Below the pieces are notes generated by a model. The model was not told where the DNA came from, made no database searches, and saw only the letters and a program-made list of their open reading frames with translations. From positions 34,035,947-34,099,946 of the forward strand of contig CM055110.1 of NCBI GenBank assembly GCA_029204225.1: a DNA stretch of 64,000 nt, written 5' to 3'. Positions 25,401 through 38,940 of the stretch are shown one piece after another. Position 1 is the stretch's first letter, and each line of letters opens with the position of its first letter. Source of the stretch: Diphasiastrum complanatum (lineage: Eukaryota > Streptophyta > Lycopodiopsida > Lycopodiales > Lycopodiaceae). The position numbers and the translations under genes are program-made.

Positions 25401-28340
25401 AATTCTTGAAGAGATTTTGGCATCCTACAGGATGCATCTCTTAAACCCAACAGGGTACTGGAATGAGAATTCATTTTTTAGGCTAGACTTTGCCGATTTA
25501 CAAGTGCTGGCAGCTTAATTATCTATGTTGCAAAGCTTCTATAGAGTTCAAAGCTGAATAGGAGAAACTTGAGATTTTTTAAACAATTCTGTTTTTGAAA
25601 CGTCAGGGTATTTTGTGATTGAAGTCTCTATATCGAAGAAATTTACATCAGTGAAACTGCTCTTCTTTTTGTGAATTAGACGGTTCTTCGCTAATTTAGA
25701 GAGTTTCTTAATGGTTTGGAGCCACTGTGTTGGTTACATGTAGTCATTCAAACACTTCAAAATAAAGCATTGAAGAGGCAACCAATTCAACAGCAAAGAG
25801 TCTGGCAAATCAGAGTCTGAGGACCAAACTCTTCAGTCCAATTTGTGATGTATGAGAATCCCAGATTATGCAAGAAACTGGGCTTGAGGACAATTTGATA
25901 GAAATGGGCAACAGATATTCAACAGGAATCAGTTTTTTTTTCGACAAATGCTATTCAAGTGGGCCAAATACACGTCTTCTCGGAGCTCTTGGAAGCATGA
26001 TGTTTTAATAAACACACAGAATTTGGAGGCATGTTTATTCTATATTCTTGAATAGGGAAAGCACTAAATCTTTAAGATCATAACTAGGAAACTAATCTTG
26101 AGTTTACACTTTACTGGATTGTTAACCTTAAAATGATACAATTTACATGTTCCCTTGGATTGACTCCAAGATATTCTTCAGCTATAATGCAATGTTTCCA
26201 AAGGTTATTCAAGCGGATTTGAATTGTCACACAATTATGCAGACTACATTGTTGTAAGGCCATTATTATGCCCTAGGTTCTGAATTCTCGAAACTACAAT
26301 GTGACTTCAATGTTGCAAACAAAATGTTGTAAAAGTCTTAATTAAATCTCAATGTTATGATTTATCACACATTCAAAGATAATAAAATAGTCCTTGGTCC
26401 TCACTATTAAAACTCCTAATTTGCAAATGTAATATAGGAGACCAATGCGAGTCACCCTACAGTTTCTTAAATAGTGGTAATCACTTGATTGATAGCAAAG
26501 ATAATAATTTTAGGCCTTGTTGTTAATGGTCCTTTTACAGTTCCATGAGATAATGTTGCATGATCTTTAATTCTAGAATAGCCAAATCTAGTATTGGAAT
26601 TCACGAGTACATAATAAAGAGCATCTCAAGAAAGAAGTCATAAAGAGTTGTGATTTTTAAGGATAAAGCCGATGAGTAACTTGCGCTATGGAGCTTATTT
26701 GGAGAAACAAAAGAAGAAAAATGTCAATTAATAAGTGAATGTATTTATGAGTTATTAACATCAAGTGGATCAATTAAATAGGGTGTAGTGTGATTCTTCC
26801 CTTGAAGAGGAAAGTCAAGTGTCATGTAGTATAGAGGTTTGGAATCCAATTCAATGGAGAGCCTTTGAAGATGGCCCTTGCTTGCTCAAGTTGTAAGACA
26901 AAAAGCAAATAGCATTTGACATAACATAGTCAAACCACTAACTTCAATAACACCTACCATCACACATCCACTACCTAACTAATCTCTACATTCAACAACA
27001 CAAACCACCAATTGACTATGCTACTAATTATCAACATGTCGAACACTCTATGGAGCATAGTAATATCACGAAAACAAAAGCAGAGTTAGAAACATCGTAG
27101 CAAGATTACTAAAATAGCATTACACCAAAAGTGGCATCATTTGCTTCTTTTTATTAAGGATGTCTTTTACACAAAAAAGAGGTTCTACTTACACTAAGAT
27201 GAGTGGGGCCCTTCCCACTTTTACTTATGGGACTACAACTTGTGAAACTTTTGAAATCATGTAAGTTCTAACTTCACTTTAAATAATTCTAAAAGTCTAA
27301 GTTTAACCCTGTAGCGTTCCAAAAATGTTTTAGATGCTAACTAATTGGCATCCAAGTTGGGCTTATACACGAAGACTTGGGCCTTTTGCTAGAATTTTAA
27401 AGGTTGGCGCTTCAAGTTGGACTTAGACACACAGGATGGCATACCTAGGCATTGTTTTATTTAAAAAATGTGATAAACCAATAGGTCGTTCTATGCAAGG
27501 TGCAATTTTGCTAAGTATCATTGCATTCCACTGAAATGCTCCTTGACCCTCGTATTCCAACTCCCACACTCATCTGCTGCTAAAGTGTTGCCAGTCCCAT
27601 GACACTTTTATTTGACCAAGGCTTCTTGTTGTGAATGGCCTCGTCTTCTTCTTCTTGTTTTTTGATCTCATGAATTAGCTATCATAGCCTATGCACAAAT
27701 GGTGTTTCCATCTTTGATAGGGATCGAGGACATGAGAGCTGTGTGGTAGCCACTACGTGCGTTGCCATTTTTCAACCATTGTCAAATGTTGAGATGGCAT
27801 GAGGGTTGCATGGCAGTAAATGTGGGCAACGATGAGCTGGTCCTGGTAGTTGAAGCTCTTCAAGGGGCGTGTTGGGGTCGAAAAGAAAAGGGACCCAAGG
27901 AGTGATCCCAATGAAATCCAAAGGTGCTCAAGACAATGAGTGTAAGGAGAAGCACCTCAAGATTTTGCTTACAAGACACACACAAAGGAATAACATGGAG
28001 CAAAACCACCCAAACAATGACACTCACCCCAAGCCACATGGTAGGATGCGAATGTAGAGAGAGAGAGAGAGAATTGGTAATCAATTCACATAGTATGAAT
28101 GTTAGTAGGGCGAGTTTCTACAGGAGGATATAGACCCTGCTTGGGCCTATGCATGTGCCCATGCAAGCCTACAATATTCCCATGCATGCAAGTCATTACT
28201 ATTGTGTTAGCAATTGTGCAAACATAGTCAAAAATATAAAAAGCGAGAAGAAATAAAACTTCGTGGCATGTGTATTGTACAGCCCACGCATGAATATTTG
28301 CCAATAAACTTCTACTATGGCATGTGTTTTGTAAGTCCAT
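25401..28340. other. Gene-less stretch downstream of RLT
   Basis: No gene is supported. Short frames near 27869-28133 have no recognisable domain. A short GA run lies at about 28055-28072. Two related phrases, GGCATGTGTATTGTA and GGCATGTGTTTTGTA, occur about 50 bp apart at 28263-28335, a small direct repeat. Confidence 0.45.
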
Positions 28341-31000
28341 GGGTAGAAGCTTAAACTTAGACTTAGAACTTAGACTTATGAAACTTAAGCTTAGAAAGAT
28401 TCTAAGTTATCTTAAGTCCCAAGTTAGGAACTTCTATACCATGTTCAGCGATGTAGTCGAACATCTCATTAGAGATGTATTCGCCGCCACCATCAGTTCA
28501 GAGTGCCTTCACTTTTGTAGACGTTTGTATCTCAACCACGGCCTTGAATCTCTTGAAGCATTCAAAGGGTTCATATTTGTGCTTAATGAACATGACTGTA
28601 GACCGTCTAAAATAATCACCTATGAAAGTGATAAAATAGATTGCATCTCCTAATGACGGTATTGGCATTGGACCACAGAGATCGTTATGTACAAGATCCA
28701 ATACATGCTTTGTTTTGATGGAATATGATTTTGGAGACTTGCTTCTAGAGTGCTTCCCATAGATGCATGATTCACAAAAAAAAGATTTCCTATCTAATGA
28801 AGAAGAGAAATTCAGTCCATCAACTAAATTATTACAACGCATATAAGAAAGTGATCTTGTATTCACGTGTCCAAATTGACTATGCCACTAAATAACACTG
28901 TCGTTTACATTTTCATTAGAGATACTAGCTAATGCAACTGAATTAGAGAGTACGTAAAGATTTCCGACTCTAGTGCATGTAGTCAGAGTAGTATCTTCCT
29001 CAAATATTGTACACTGCTCAGTGAGAAAGTAACAGTGTAGCCCTCATCAGTTATCTTCAAGACTGATAACAGGTTCTTTGACAACTGAGGAACATGAAGG
29101 ACGTTAGGAACACAAATGGACAGATCGTTGTTGAAGATGATCTTCACTGCTCCTTTGCCTTCCACACGTATGGTGCTAGAATCTCCGAGGTAGATAAATT
29201 GGCCTCTGTTGTAAGCTGTGTACTCCATAAACCATTCCTTGTGAAAGGTCATGTGTTGGGTTGCGTTGTTGTCTAGGTACTAGCTATTGCAGTCTTCATT
29301 GCTATTGTAAGCCATTAACAAGTATGTATCTGACTCCTTGAATTTCGCCGTGTTGGAGGAGTTTGGCTGCTACTGCAGTTATTGCTTCTTTGCCTCGTTG
29401 TAGATCCGGATACGACACTCCTTGATGTCGTGATTGGCTCTCTTGCAATATCTGCAGAAAAGCTTCTTGCACGATCCACCATTCTCACCTTGAGTGTGAG
29501 GCTTCTGTTGTTGCTACTGCACTTGATTCTTTCCCTTGAAATAGTCTTTCTTCTTGGTGTATAGAGCCATGGATTTGTCTTTGATGGATAGGCTGCTAGT
29601 CTTTCTTTGTATTTCTTCTTGAAGAAGATGACCGATCACCTTTTGAAGAGTGAGGTCAGGTTGTGTGGAGATCATCACCACAAAGTGTTCATACGACTTT
29701 GGAAGAGAAGAAAGCAAGGTCATAATGGCATCATCATTTTGAATGGAACATCCTATAGCTGATAACTGATCTAGTAGGGACTTGAAGCTATTGATGTGAG
29801 AAGTGATGGCAGTAGAATCAGACATGCTAAGAGTAAAGAACTTCCTTCTAAGATGTAATCTCGTGGTTACATCGTGAGTCTCATAGAGACTTGATAACAA
29901 GTCCAGTGCTTCCTTAGAGGTTTTTGCACGTGGTAACATGAGATATTTGGGAGTCGGCCAGATTGAGTAAGATACATGCTAAGGCCTTCTGATCTTTGAT
30001 CCTCCAGGCCTTTGCTTGATCACCATCTTCTGGTTTCAGGTCTGCACCATCTACTACATCCCAAAGATCTCTATCTATCAACATCATTCTAAGTTTTAAC
30101 TTCCAGATGTAGAAGTTAGAACCATTGAACTTGTCAATGACTCTAGCTTCACCAAGTGATGAAGATGAAGAGCTACCTATATGAGACATGATAACAGTAT
30201 ACAAATAGAACAAACTTAATCTCTCGATTTATTTGAGCTATGCTCTGATACCAATCTGATGGGGCAAGGGAGATAGGAAGAACGAGAACGGAGAAGAGAG
30301 CAAGAATATTGCGGAACAACTCTCCCGTTCTAATCGGTTGCTAGGTGCAAAAACAGTCTAATAGACAGCTTATACTAAAGATAATCACAACTTTATGCGT
30401 TCTGATTGCCCAACAGGATCTTAAAAATTAATTCATACTCTAAAACAAGAATGCAGTCCACCAAAGAGATTAGGGATGGTTTGTGTGTGGTACTACTAAA
30501 ATTAGATTCAATGTGAAGTATAGTTCTGAAAAAAATGGAAAAGCAGCATGATATCGCGAGTTCCTCAAGCGTCAAAGACAGCCATCGTCTGATCAAAAAC
30601 TGAGGAGCCATAGACGTCCGTAATCTGATCAAAATGAGTAAACAAACGCGATCAAACAACAATGAAAGTGCATTCAATCACAACAAGCATTCATCTACGT
30701 TGTACACAAATAAAAACGTGTTGCTGCTATATTACACTGAAGCACAATACAAAATAGCAATTACAACCAAAATTGACGGCGTAATTGGGAGGCTCAAATA
30801 ATATGTCTCATGGACGGAGCAACCAACAATATGTGCTTGGATGATCTATTTATAGATTTCATCCGTGTATTAGCTACTATAAATGATTGTCAACTAATTA
30901 GGTAAGCCATTGTACTTGGAAGTATATGGCTCCTGTGACAACTGTACATATTGTATACTGTCAACCCATAGGGAATGTTGACGTGGATGAGGGCGTTGCA
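28340..31000 (-). mobile_element. Copia element A, truncated (LTR, primer site, gag, protease, part integrase)
   Basis: Read on the minus strand this is the first half of a Ty1/copia element. An LTR reaches 30257 (its far end was not located), then a two-base spacer, then a primer-binding site GCTCTGATACCA (30242-30253, the complement of TGGTATCAGAGC used with initiator tRNA-Met). Gag, zinc knuckle, protease and integrase start follow. Homology stops at about 28340-28430, so reverse transcriptase, RNase H and the second LTR are missing. It lies 3 kb downstream of the RLT gene in the opposite orientation and is not autonomous. Confidence 0.85.
28430..30213 (-). pseudogene. Copia A gag-protease-integrase remnant
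   Basis: Gag begins near 30213 and continues in another frame from about 29939, so there is a frameshift or deletion near the join. A CCHC zinc knuckle lies at about 29410-29470 (CRYCKRANHDIKEC). The protease motif near 29250-29290 reads LDNNATQHMT where copia elements normally have LDSGAT. The Asp is kept, but the Ser-Gly that follow it are lost and a stop precedes it. The pre-integrase and integrase start (28866-28498) retain a Cys pair (CESCIYGKH), LVHNDLCGPM and FIGDY. A stop interrupts just before TDGGGEY (about 28470-28490). Inactive. Confidence 0.85.
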
Positions 31001-31079
31001 AATTCTCTCACTTCGCTTTATAAGAGAAGTGGCTTTCTCTCACTTCGCAAATTTGGGAAGTGGCTGGGAACGTTCCTCG

Positions 31080-31240
31080 TTCAAAGTAGATGACCTTTGA
31101 CATTTTTCTCTCTCTTCAAGATTTTGCGAGAAAGGTGAGGTGCCCTTATAAAGGCAAAGGTGTCTTTAAAACAGTTTAACATGAAAATAGATGACCTTCG
31201 AAAATTTTCTCTCTCTTTGCATTTCTCGAAAAAATGCGAA
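31080..31240 (+). repeat. Degenerate direct repeat, about 100-bp period
   Basis: AAGTAGATGACCTTTGA followed by TTTTTCTCTCTCTTCA (from 31085) recurs as AAATAGATGACCTTCGA followed by TTTTCTCTCTCTTTGC (from 31185). It probably lies in or beside the upstream LTR of copia A, but the LTR boundary is not defined. Confidence 0.6.
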
Positions 31241-31920
31241 AATATCGAAGCTGTTGAAAACATAGTGTATTTCCACAGACTGTCGAAAAAGTAATGTATT
31301 TCTGTAGACTTGTTCTAAATGCTAAGTTCGTGGAAGTTGTTGAAGATGGCCAAGTCTTCAATGACTTCAAGTTATTGAACTTAACATCTGAACTTGAAAA
31401 TTTGATAGGATTGGTTACCCTTTGCTGGAGATCAGCCGGAAGCCCACTGTAGATGTTCTTCAAATAAATTGGTTGTCTAAGTTTGTGATTCCTACAAGTA
31501 TCAGATTAGCTGATGTAGAACCAAAGTTGGTCTCACATGACCCTAGATCAATGATCAATAAATAGAAATCATGAAATAGAAATTAGTCATTCACCAAGGA
31601 GACAACTGTGGGCTTAATTTCCAATAGAAGAGACGTGGGCCTTCTCGCACGTTTCAAACAGAAAGGGTGAAATAGTGCATTCAAGGGTTTAGTGTCCGTA
31701 GGAGCCATGTTTAGTGTGCAGAAGAGCGCTGAGCCACAAGATCATGGAAGGTTGTGATGGTGGACAGTGGAGATGCCACGTGGAGAATCCATCGTGGGCT
31801 ATCAAATTACAAACCACCGTTGGATTCAAGATGAAAGAGCCCATGACAAACTGAAGGGCATTCAGCCATGCAACTTCAAATTTTTCAATCAAAAATTCAA
31901 TTTGGAGCTACAGTGCATGA
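31241..31920. other. Gene-less stretch between copia A and copia B
   Basis: No gene is supported. It may be part of the copia A LTR or the sequence into which copia B inserted. Confidence 0.35.
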
Positions 31921-31925
31921 AATGT

Positions 31926-32886
31926 TAATGAGGATTCGTAGTCGCTAAAGAATCGCGAAAGGAATGGATTCGGATGGAGTTCAGATGTGATCGCTGGTCA
32001 CTGCCAACTGAATTGTTCCTATAGTCCTCCAGAATGTAGTCAAGCACTGCTGATCTACATTTGTAAATTAATGTAGCATTCAGCAAAGTTTCAACCAATG
32101 TGTGGAATTAAATGAATGAGAGAATCAGACACACAAATAACAACAGACACATTTGCATTAAAGATCATACATCATAAAAGTGACATGTGCAAAATGGCTA
32201 CAAGATTGTCTATTTATTTTCTCTAATTCTTCAAGCACTGCATGCAGATCCATGCGGTGCGTTGGGGCGAGAGAAATACAGTTCTCTCACGAGCAATGTC
32301 TCGCTTACTAGCGGACTTGTGAATCTCTGTGGATCCTGTTTACAGAAAACTTCTCTCTCCATGCAGGTGGACTTATGTTTTATATTTTAGTCTTGATTGC
32401 TTACTAGCATCAGACTACTTTTCTGTATTTGTGTGTATGTGTCAAGTATCATCCAGAGAGTATATAGTCACTCTACGTAACTTCTAGATTAGAATAATTA
32501 AGCATCTATAACTAATCAGGAATTACAAGGGTGGTAGATTAGCCACGACCTAGAGTGTATCTACTGGCTTCATGCTATCAGATCAGATATCTGTATTCTT
32601 GGGTACTTGCATGATCTTGCTAGTCCTTCATGGAGTGTGAGGGTAGAAAAGGTTTCGTGACATTTTTTCGTGTCCCGTCGTTTGATTCGTCATCATCATC
32701 TGACTTTCTCCTGCTAGACCGCAAAAGATTCTCGTTCGCGAATCTTTCGTGTTCGTGTCTTCTCATCAGGGTGTTCACGAACATTTTTGCTTCGTGCCTC
32801 TTGGCTTTCGTGTTCGCGAACTTTTTTGTCAGGTAGAGGGCTGAAAGCTAGCAAAGCTTTGTAAATTGAAACATTTTGTTTCTTCA
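31926..32886 (-). repeat. 3' LTR of copia B (961 bp)
   Basis: It is similar over most of its length to the LTRs at 39028-39930 (same strand) and 55084-56108 (opposite strand). It begins (minus strand) with TGAAGAAAC at 32886, after a purine-rich tract GAGAGGGAAC. The U3 part holds several TTCGCGAA-like palindromes (32735-32825). A segment near 32020-32110 is shared with the 55-56 kb LTR but absent from the 39-kb LTR. Confidence 0.85.
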
Positions 32887-35789
32887 GTTCCCTCTCAAAG
32901 CATGATAGCTTTATGATCCCAAGACTGCTCCTCTGTCTCTCAAAAAGTCCTTTGTCCAGGGCTTTGGTGAAGATGTCAACAACCATGTCTTTCATTCCGA
33001 TGACGGTGGTCTACAGCATCCTCTTCTCAATTAGATCCCTGATCAAGTGGTACTTGATCGTGATGTGTTTCATTCTTGAATGGAACACGGGATCTTTTGT
33101 CAAATGTATTGCAGAGGTATTATCCATCTGCAAGACCAGAGGCTCATTCCTTGTTTTATCCAATTCGTCCAGGAACTGTCTTAGCCATATTATCTCGTTG
33201 GCCATCTTTGCTGCTGCAGCGTACTCTGCTTCGCAGGATGACTAGGCCAGAATGGTCTGCTTCTTTCTTGCTGACCCATAGAACTGCGGCTCCTGATGCG
33301 ATGGTGCATCCTCCTGAGACGCTTTTACAATCGTCCTTGAGGGATGCCCAGCTAGAATCACTGTAAGAAAGCATCCTGAAACCTGCATCACGACAATAAC
33401 ACAAGCCATACTCCCTCGTTAATTGAAGATATTGCAAAATTCATTTTGCAATCTTCCAATGTGTCGAGCCTGGATTCGTGCAGAATCCTGAACACTACAT
33501 AAGCGATGTCCAGACGTGTGTTGTCTGTGAGGTACATCAGCGAACCTACCAGCTTCCTGTAAGGTGTGAGCTGCATTTGTTCTCTCTCTTCCTCAGTCTT
33601 CAGACAATCATCGTTTGTCAGCACCGTTCCTGAGAGCATTGGAGTATTCGCTCTTTTGCAGTTTAGCATCCCAAAATCCTCTAGGATTTTCTGGGTGTAT
33701 CTGGACTGGTGAAGGTATAGCTTACCTCCCTCATAGTCCCTTTGAATTTGCAAGCCAAGGTAACATCTAGCTTCTCCCAGATCCACGATCTCAAAATGTT
33801 TCAAGATGTCTGTCTTCACTTCAGCAATCAGCTACTCACTCTTGCAAAGTATCAGAGTGCCATCCACATATATAGCCACAATGATGATCTGTCCATCTGT
33901 GATTTGACATACACATTGGAATCAGCCATCAGTGGCTTGAATCCTAATGATTTCAGGGCTTGATCTTTCTTCTTGTACCATTGTCTGGCTGACTCTTTCA
34001 GACCGTAGATACTTCTATGCATATCGCATGCATAGTCGGAAAGTGAATTTGATACATATCCTGGGGGTTGATCCATATAGACCTCTTCGTCTAGCTCTCC
34101 ATGCAAGAAGGCTGTCTTCTCGTCCACAATGTGGATCCTGAGGTCATAAGCAGCTACTTATGCAAATAACAGACGTAGGGACAAATGTTTGACGACATGA
34201 TAGAAGGTTTCAGAGTATCAATACCATATCTCTGAGAAAAACCCTTTGCTACCAGTCTTGTCTTGTATTTCGTGACATTTCCATCTGGTTCGTATTTGAG
34301 CTTAAAAACCCATTTGCATTTGACAGTCTTGCGCTTATGTGGTAATGGCTGCAACGTCCATACCTGGTTCTTCCTCATGGATTCCATCTCGTCGTTCATG
34401 GCTTGGATCCATTTGTCCTTCTTTGGACATTGCTTTGCTGGGTCCAGAACCATCTTGGTTTTCAAAAACTGTAGCAGTAGGCTGCCTCTCGAATCTTTCA
34501 TCTTCAGATTCGTCACTCAAACGGGAAGCGACTCAAAAATTTTCGTTTTCGTGTTCGTCTTCTGCTCCCTCTGTCACTGGCGGTAGGTCATAGTACTGTC
34601 TCTCCAGAACTTCATAGCTGACAGGATCGTCATTGGCCATTGTCCTGCTCTCATCAAATCTGACATCTCTCACTATTTTCACAGTGTTCGTGTTTGGCAT
34701 GTAGACTCTGTAGTATGACAAATTGTTGTCATAACATACCAGAAATCCTTGCTCGGCTTTTCTCATCAAGCTTCTTTTGAAGCTTATCAGGAATATGTGC
34801 ATAAGCTGCACAACCAAAGATTCTGATGTGAGACAGGTTGGGCTTTCTATCCCACCATAACTCGTGTGGTGTCGTGTGAGGGACACCAGACTTCCCTGTC
34901 CTATTCTGAATATATGCGACTGTAGCTACTGCTTCAGCCCACAGTACCCTTGGAGAGTTTGAGTAGGCCATCATGCATCTGGCTGCTTCCAACAGGGTCC
35001 TATTCTTTCGTTCTGCAACACCATTGTGCTGCGGTGTGTAGGCTACAGTTCTTCTGTGAATGATGCCACGATCATAGAAGAAGTCAGTGAAGCGATTCGA
35101 TATGTATTCGCCATCTCGATCTGTCCTGATCTGCTTCACCTTGTTGCATGTACATCTCTCAGCCCAATTCACGTATTCTATGAATTTATCAAGTGCTTCA
35201 GATTTATTCTGAATAAAGTACACTCTGGCAAATTTATTATAATCATCAATGAAGGTTATGTAATATTTTGAACCTCCTACTGAGATCACATTGAAAGGCC
35301 CACAGATGTCAGAATGCACTAACTCCAGAATCTTGGTCGTTTTGTATGAGTCTTTGATAAATAGAGTGCGCGACATCTTACCCTTCAAACATGCATCACA
35401 GGTGGTCGAACTGGTTGCATTCAAGATGTTGACCCCTGCTGTTGCTCCATGATGGCTTGCTTGGTAAAGTGCCATTGAGTTCATGTGGCATAGTCTCCTG
35501 TGCCACAGAGTGTCTGGCGAGTCATCATGAGTCTGATGCACCTGATCTACAAGTAGGCATACCTTCACATGATATAGATTACATTTTCTTCTGCCTTGAG
35601 CAATCAGAGTACTGGTACTGGCATCAACCACGTTGCATGCTTCGACAGAAAACGTCACACGCATCCCTGGATCAGCTATTCTTGCCATAGAGAGCAAGTC
35701 TTGCTGTCATGTAGGCACGAACAGAACATCTTCGAGCCGTCTGTCTCTGCCATTGGTGTTGAGCCAAAGTGAACCAATACTATTCACTT
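32887..35789 (-). pseudogene. Copia B polyprotein remnant: integrase, reverse transcriptase, RNase H
   Basis: Integrase runs from 35697 to about 34730 in one frame: LWHRRLCHMNS, a Cys pair (CDACLKGKM), ELVHSDICGPF, then FIDDYN, TDRDGEY and AERKNRTLLEA, with WAEAVATVAYIQNR. Reverse transcriptase follows in pieces at 34516-34154 (KWVFKLKYEPDGN, RLVAKGFSQ), 34127-33852 and 33819-33388. The catalytic YVDD reads YVDG (33860-33871), which should abolish activity. RNase H lies at about 33437-32920 (LVLQMDNTSAIHL, IKYHLIRDLIE, DIFTKALDKGLFER). A stop occurs at about 35706 and several frame changes are present. Inactive. Confidence 0.88.
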
Positions 35790-36375
35790 TCGCTTACTAG
35801 CGGACTTGTGGATCTCTGTGGATCATGCTTACAGAAAACTTGTCTCTCTGCGCAGGCGAACTTCTGTTTTGTATTTTCGTTTTGATTGCTTACTAGCATC
35901 AGACTACTTTTTTGTATCTGTGTATATGTGTCAAGTATCATCCAGAGAGTATGTAGTCGCTCTGTGTAACTTCTAGATTAGAGTAATTAAGCATCTATAA
36001 CTAATTAGGAATTACAAGAGTGGCGGATTAGCCACGACCTAGAGTGTATCTACTGGCTTCATGCTATCAGATCAGATATCTGTACTCCTGGGTACTTGCA
36101 TGATCTTGCTGGTCCTTCATGGAGTGTGAGGGCAGAAAAGGTTTCGCGACATTTTTTCGTGTCGCATCGTTTGATTCGTCCTCGTCGTCTGGCTTTCTCC
36201 TGCTGGACTGCAAAAGATTCTCGTTCACTAATCTTTCATGTTCGTGTCTTCTCGTCAGGGTGTTCGCGAACATTTTCGCTTCGTGCCTCTTGGCTTTCGT
36301 GTTCGCAAACATTTTCGTCAGGCAGAGGGCTGAAAGCTAGCAAAGCTTTGTAAATTGAAACGTTTTGTTTTTTCA
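35790..36375 (-). repeat. Partial 5' LTR of copia B
   Basis: It is closely similar to the matching part of the 3' LTR of the same element (for example CGCTTACTAGCGGACTTGTG and the U3 palindrome region at 36225-36325). It is cut at 35790, where internal coding sequence begins directly. Confidence 0.85.
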
Positions 36376-36380
36376 AATGT

Positions 36381-37700
36381 TGTTTTTTTATTAAAAATCT
36401 TCCTTCTGAAGAATTAGTTCATTTTGCAAGCAATTCCTTTAAAAGGGCTTGACTTTGGCTAGAAGGCACCTAATTTGGCCGTTCTTGGGCCAAATTGACC
36501 TCTGAATTGTTGCTTAGAGCTGGTGGATAGAGCGACGTTATCGAGCAAGGGTAAACACATTGTGGGAAACTTTCATCACCATTCTAGTGAGCAAAATGTA
36601 GGTGATCTAGTGATGGGCTACCTTTACCGACGTTTTAGTGTCGTGGAGCCAAAATGGAGGCTATTTTTGGCTAGTGGAACATGCTACAAGGAGGTACAAT
36701 GAGACATTATTGAATTGAAATCATGTTTGCTTACTCTTGACATGTATTAGGTTATTTGGAAGTTGTAAATGCAAAATGGAGACGAATGGGAGTGAAATGG
36801 TGTGGAGAAAGCTAGTTCTAGCAATGAAAGTGCAGTTTGGCATCCTGACTACCCATCATTGGCATTGTGGCTACTCATCATTGGCGACAATTTTGAGAGG
36901 AAAAGCAATCACCGGTGAGAAGTTGCATGAGATCTACTGGAGGGGACATTGATGGTAAGGCCAACTGGATCTAACCAATATATTGTATTTTTCTTATCAA
37001 AGAATGATGGATAAAAATGATGACATGTGACGCCAAACTAGAGATCGTCACTTGTGCATATGACCGTGCATCTCACTTAGAGTACTCACAAAAGCATCAG
37101 CTATCACTCCCTTAGTAATCATCTCCATTCCTATTGGCTCACAATCATAAGACATGCTAGATCAACATCGTGTGCCATGTAGTCCATACCATCAAGATCT
37201 ATATCATCTCTCATGATACAATCCATATCACCTATGTCCATGTAGGCCTAACGTATCCAAATGTCATCAGAAAAGATAAAGCACCATAGGACATAAGAAT
37301 ATCTCCTATGCATCCATGATGCACCAAACATGATCAATCATCTCCTTGAGTGTGATCTCCAATGGACTCGTCATCCAAACATGCGCTCACTTGATGTCTT
37401 CGCTTCTTGTCATCATCCTGCTATGCAAGCCAATCTACGAAGCACCACCTGCTTCTCTTGGCTCCTAGTGATCTCACTTGTTCTCCCTAGCTATGTCCCA
37501 CCCAACAACACACCCAACATAATGTCACTACAAGCTCATCCATGAATCACCTCCCACAGAATCCTGAGACTATGGTCTCCCAACCTAATCGTACCAAGGT
37601 ATGAAGCTTCAAGTGACTTCTATTAGGCTTCTTCCTAATCTCATCACCTGAGAATCTGAGCACATGCTAGCCTAGACTTCTACAAATACAACCAAATGCA
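36381..37700. other. Stretch between copia B and copia C, origin unclear
   Basis: No gene is supported. The sequence on the B side of the TTGGCC-type phrases (36475-36500) looks LTR-like, but no partner repeat was found in the window. The part after 36960 has no recognisable feature. Confidence 0.35.
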
Positions 37701-37707
37701 TAATAGC

Positions 37708-38940
37708 TCATCCATTTTCCTGATGGTAGTCCATCAATGCCAATGCCAAAAAACTGGCTTTGTTATATTGCCATGCTTGTATTCCAAAATAATACATTAT
37801 TCTGGAATCAGACATTATTCGTCTTGATGTCACGAAGTGTGAGGTGGCTCTTGAGTCTAGAATCACATCATGTGTGTCAGATGTTGACGTTGCATACATC
37901 CTCACATATATAGGCGGTCGAACAGTTTCTGTTCGTTCTTTCTTTGCCCATTTTCAAGCTCTCGGGCTCCTCGACATGGGATGAGCTATTGTTGTTCTCC
38001 TATCTGTTCTGTGCTAATTTGTTTCTCGGGTTCTGGCGGCAATCCATGGTTGCGTGACCCTTCTTATGGCAATGGATACACTCAATTTTGGAATTGAGCC
38101 AGCATATATCTACTGTATGTCTGTCTCTTCTGCATCTCACGCAAGTCTTCTTGTCTGCACCTTGTTGTTTCGACCTCCCTTTGCTCTTCCAGTTGCCCTT
38201 GCTGGTCCCCTCTGCTTGATGGTCATGATCCTGCCTCTGATTCGATTCCCTCTTAGGATTAAACTGCTTCTTGGATTTTTCTTTGTTGTCGTAGAGGGCC
38301 TAGTCAGAACCATCTTTGTGATCAAGATGTTCTCTGGCCTCGATTTTCTCTCGAATCTCGACAATCACCTTTTCGAGTTTCATGGCGGGATCTTTCGCGA
38401 GCAGGGTTATTGTCGTCTGGAATGATCTGGGTAAGGCTCTCAACAAGTACGTGAGCTGCTTCTCAGCTGACATAGTGTTCTTTGCTCCAGAGTTATGTAG
38501 TGACAGAAACAGATCCTTCATCTTTCTTATGAAAGAAGTAAGGTCTTTTCCATCCCACTGCAAATTCGTCAGCTGGTCTTCTAGCATCATGATTTGACTT
38601 CTTGATTTTGTCTAAAATCTGGTGAGTAATGCATCTCACATCTCCTTAGCTTTGGAGAGTGTAGCCAGGTCAAGTGTGAGACTATCTTCGATGGAAAATG
38701 ATAGCAAGGCTACTGCCTTGTCGTTCTTCTCCCTCCATTCACATAGCTCCTTGCCTGTTGTCGTAGGCATTTCTTCTGTGTCGTCCACCCAGGGGAATAG
38801 TCCTTCGCCCTTGAGTATCAATGAAGTCTTAACTTTCCAGGCTAGAAAGTTAGATCCTGAAGAATCAAGTATTGTGCAGATCTTGCTCTGCATGCTGCTG
38901 ATTGAAGCCATTTCTTCTTGGAGTCTATTCCCTTGTTGAT
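37708..38940 (-). pseudogene. Copia C gag and protease remnant
   Basis: Gag (38911-38636, then 38590-38300 after a break) carries typical copia gag phrases: LDSSGSNFLAWKVK, then LTNLQWDGKDLTSFI and LTYLLRALPRSFQ. The CCHC zinc knuckle follows. The protease motif reads LDSRATSHFV where LDSGAT is expected, so the catalytic Asp remains but the Gly is replaced by Arg. Frame breaks and the truncation make it non-functional. Confidence 0.82.

Larger units (their letters stand above)
31921..36380 (-). mobile_element. Copia element B, bounded by 5-bp target duplication
   Basis: The element spans 31926-36375 on the minus strand. The same five bases, AATGT, flank it at 31921-31925 and 36376-36380, as expected for copia insertion. 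The 3' LTR is complete (31926-32886). The 5' LTR keeps only its outer part (35790-36375) and runs directly into the integrase region. The inner LTR, primer site, gag and most of the protease were therefore lost by an internal deletion after insertion. The LTR outer end reads TGAAGAAAC at the 5' side. The inner end, CTCATCA in other copies, has mutated to CTCATTA. It shares its LTR family with elements C and D. Confidence 0.85.
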
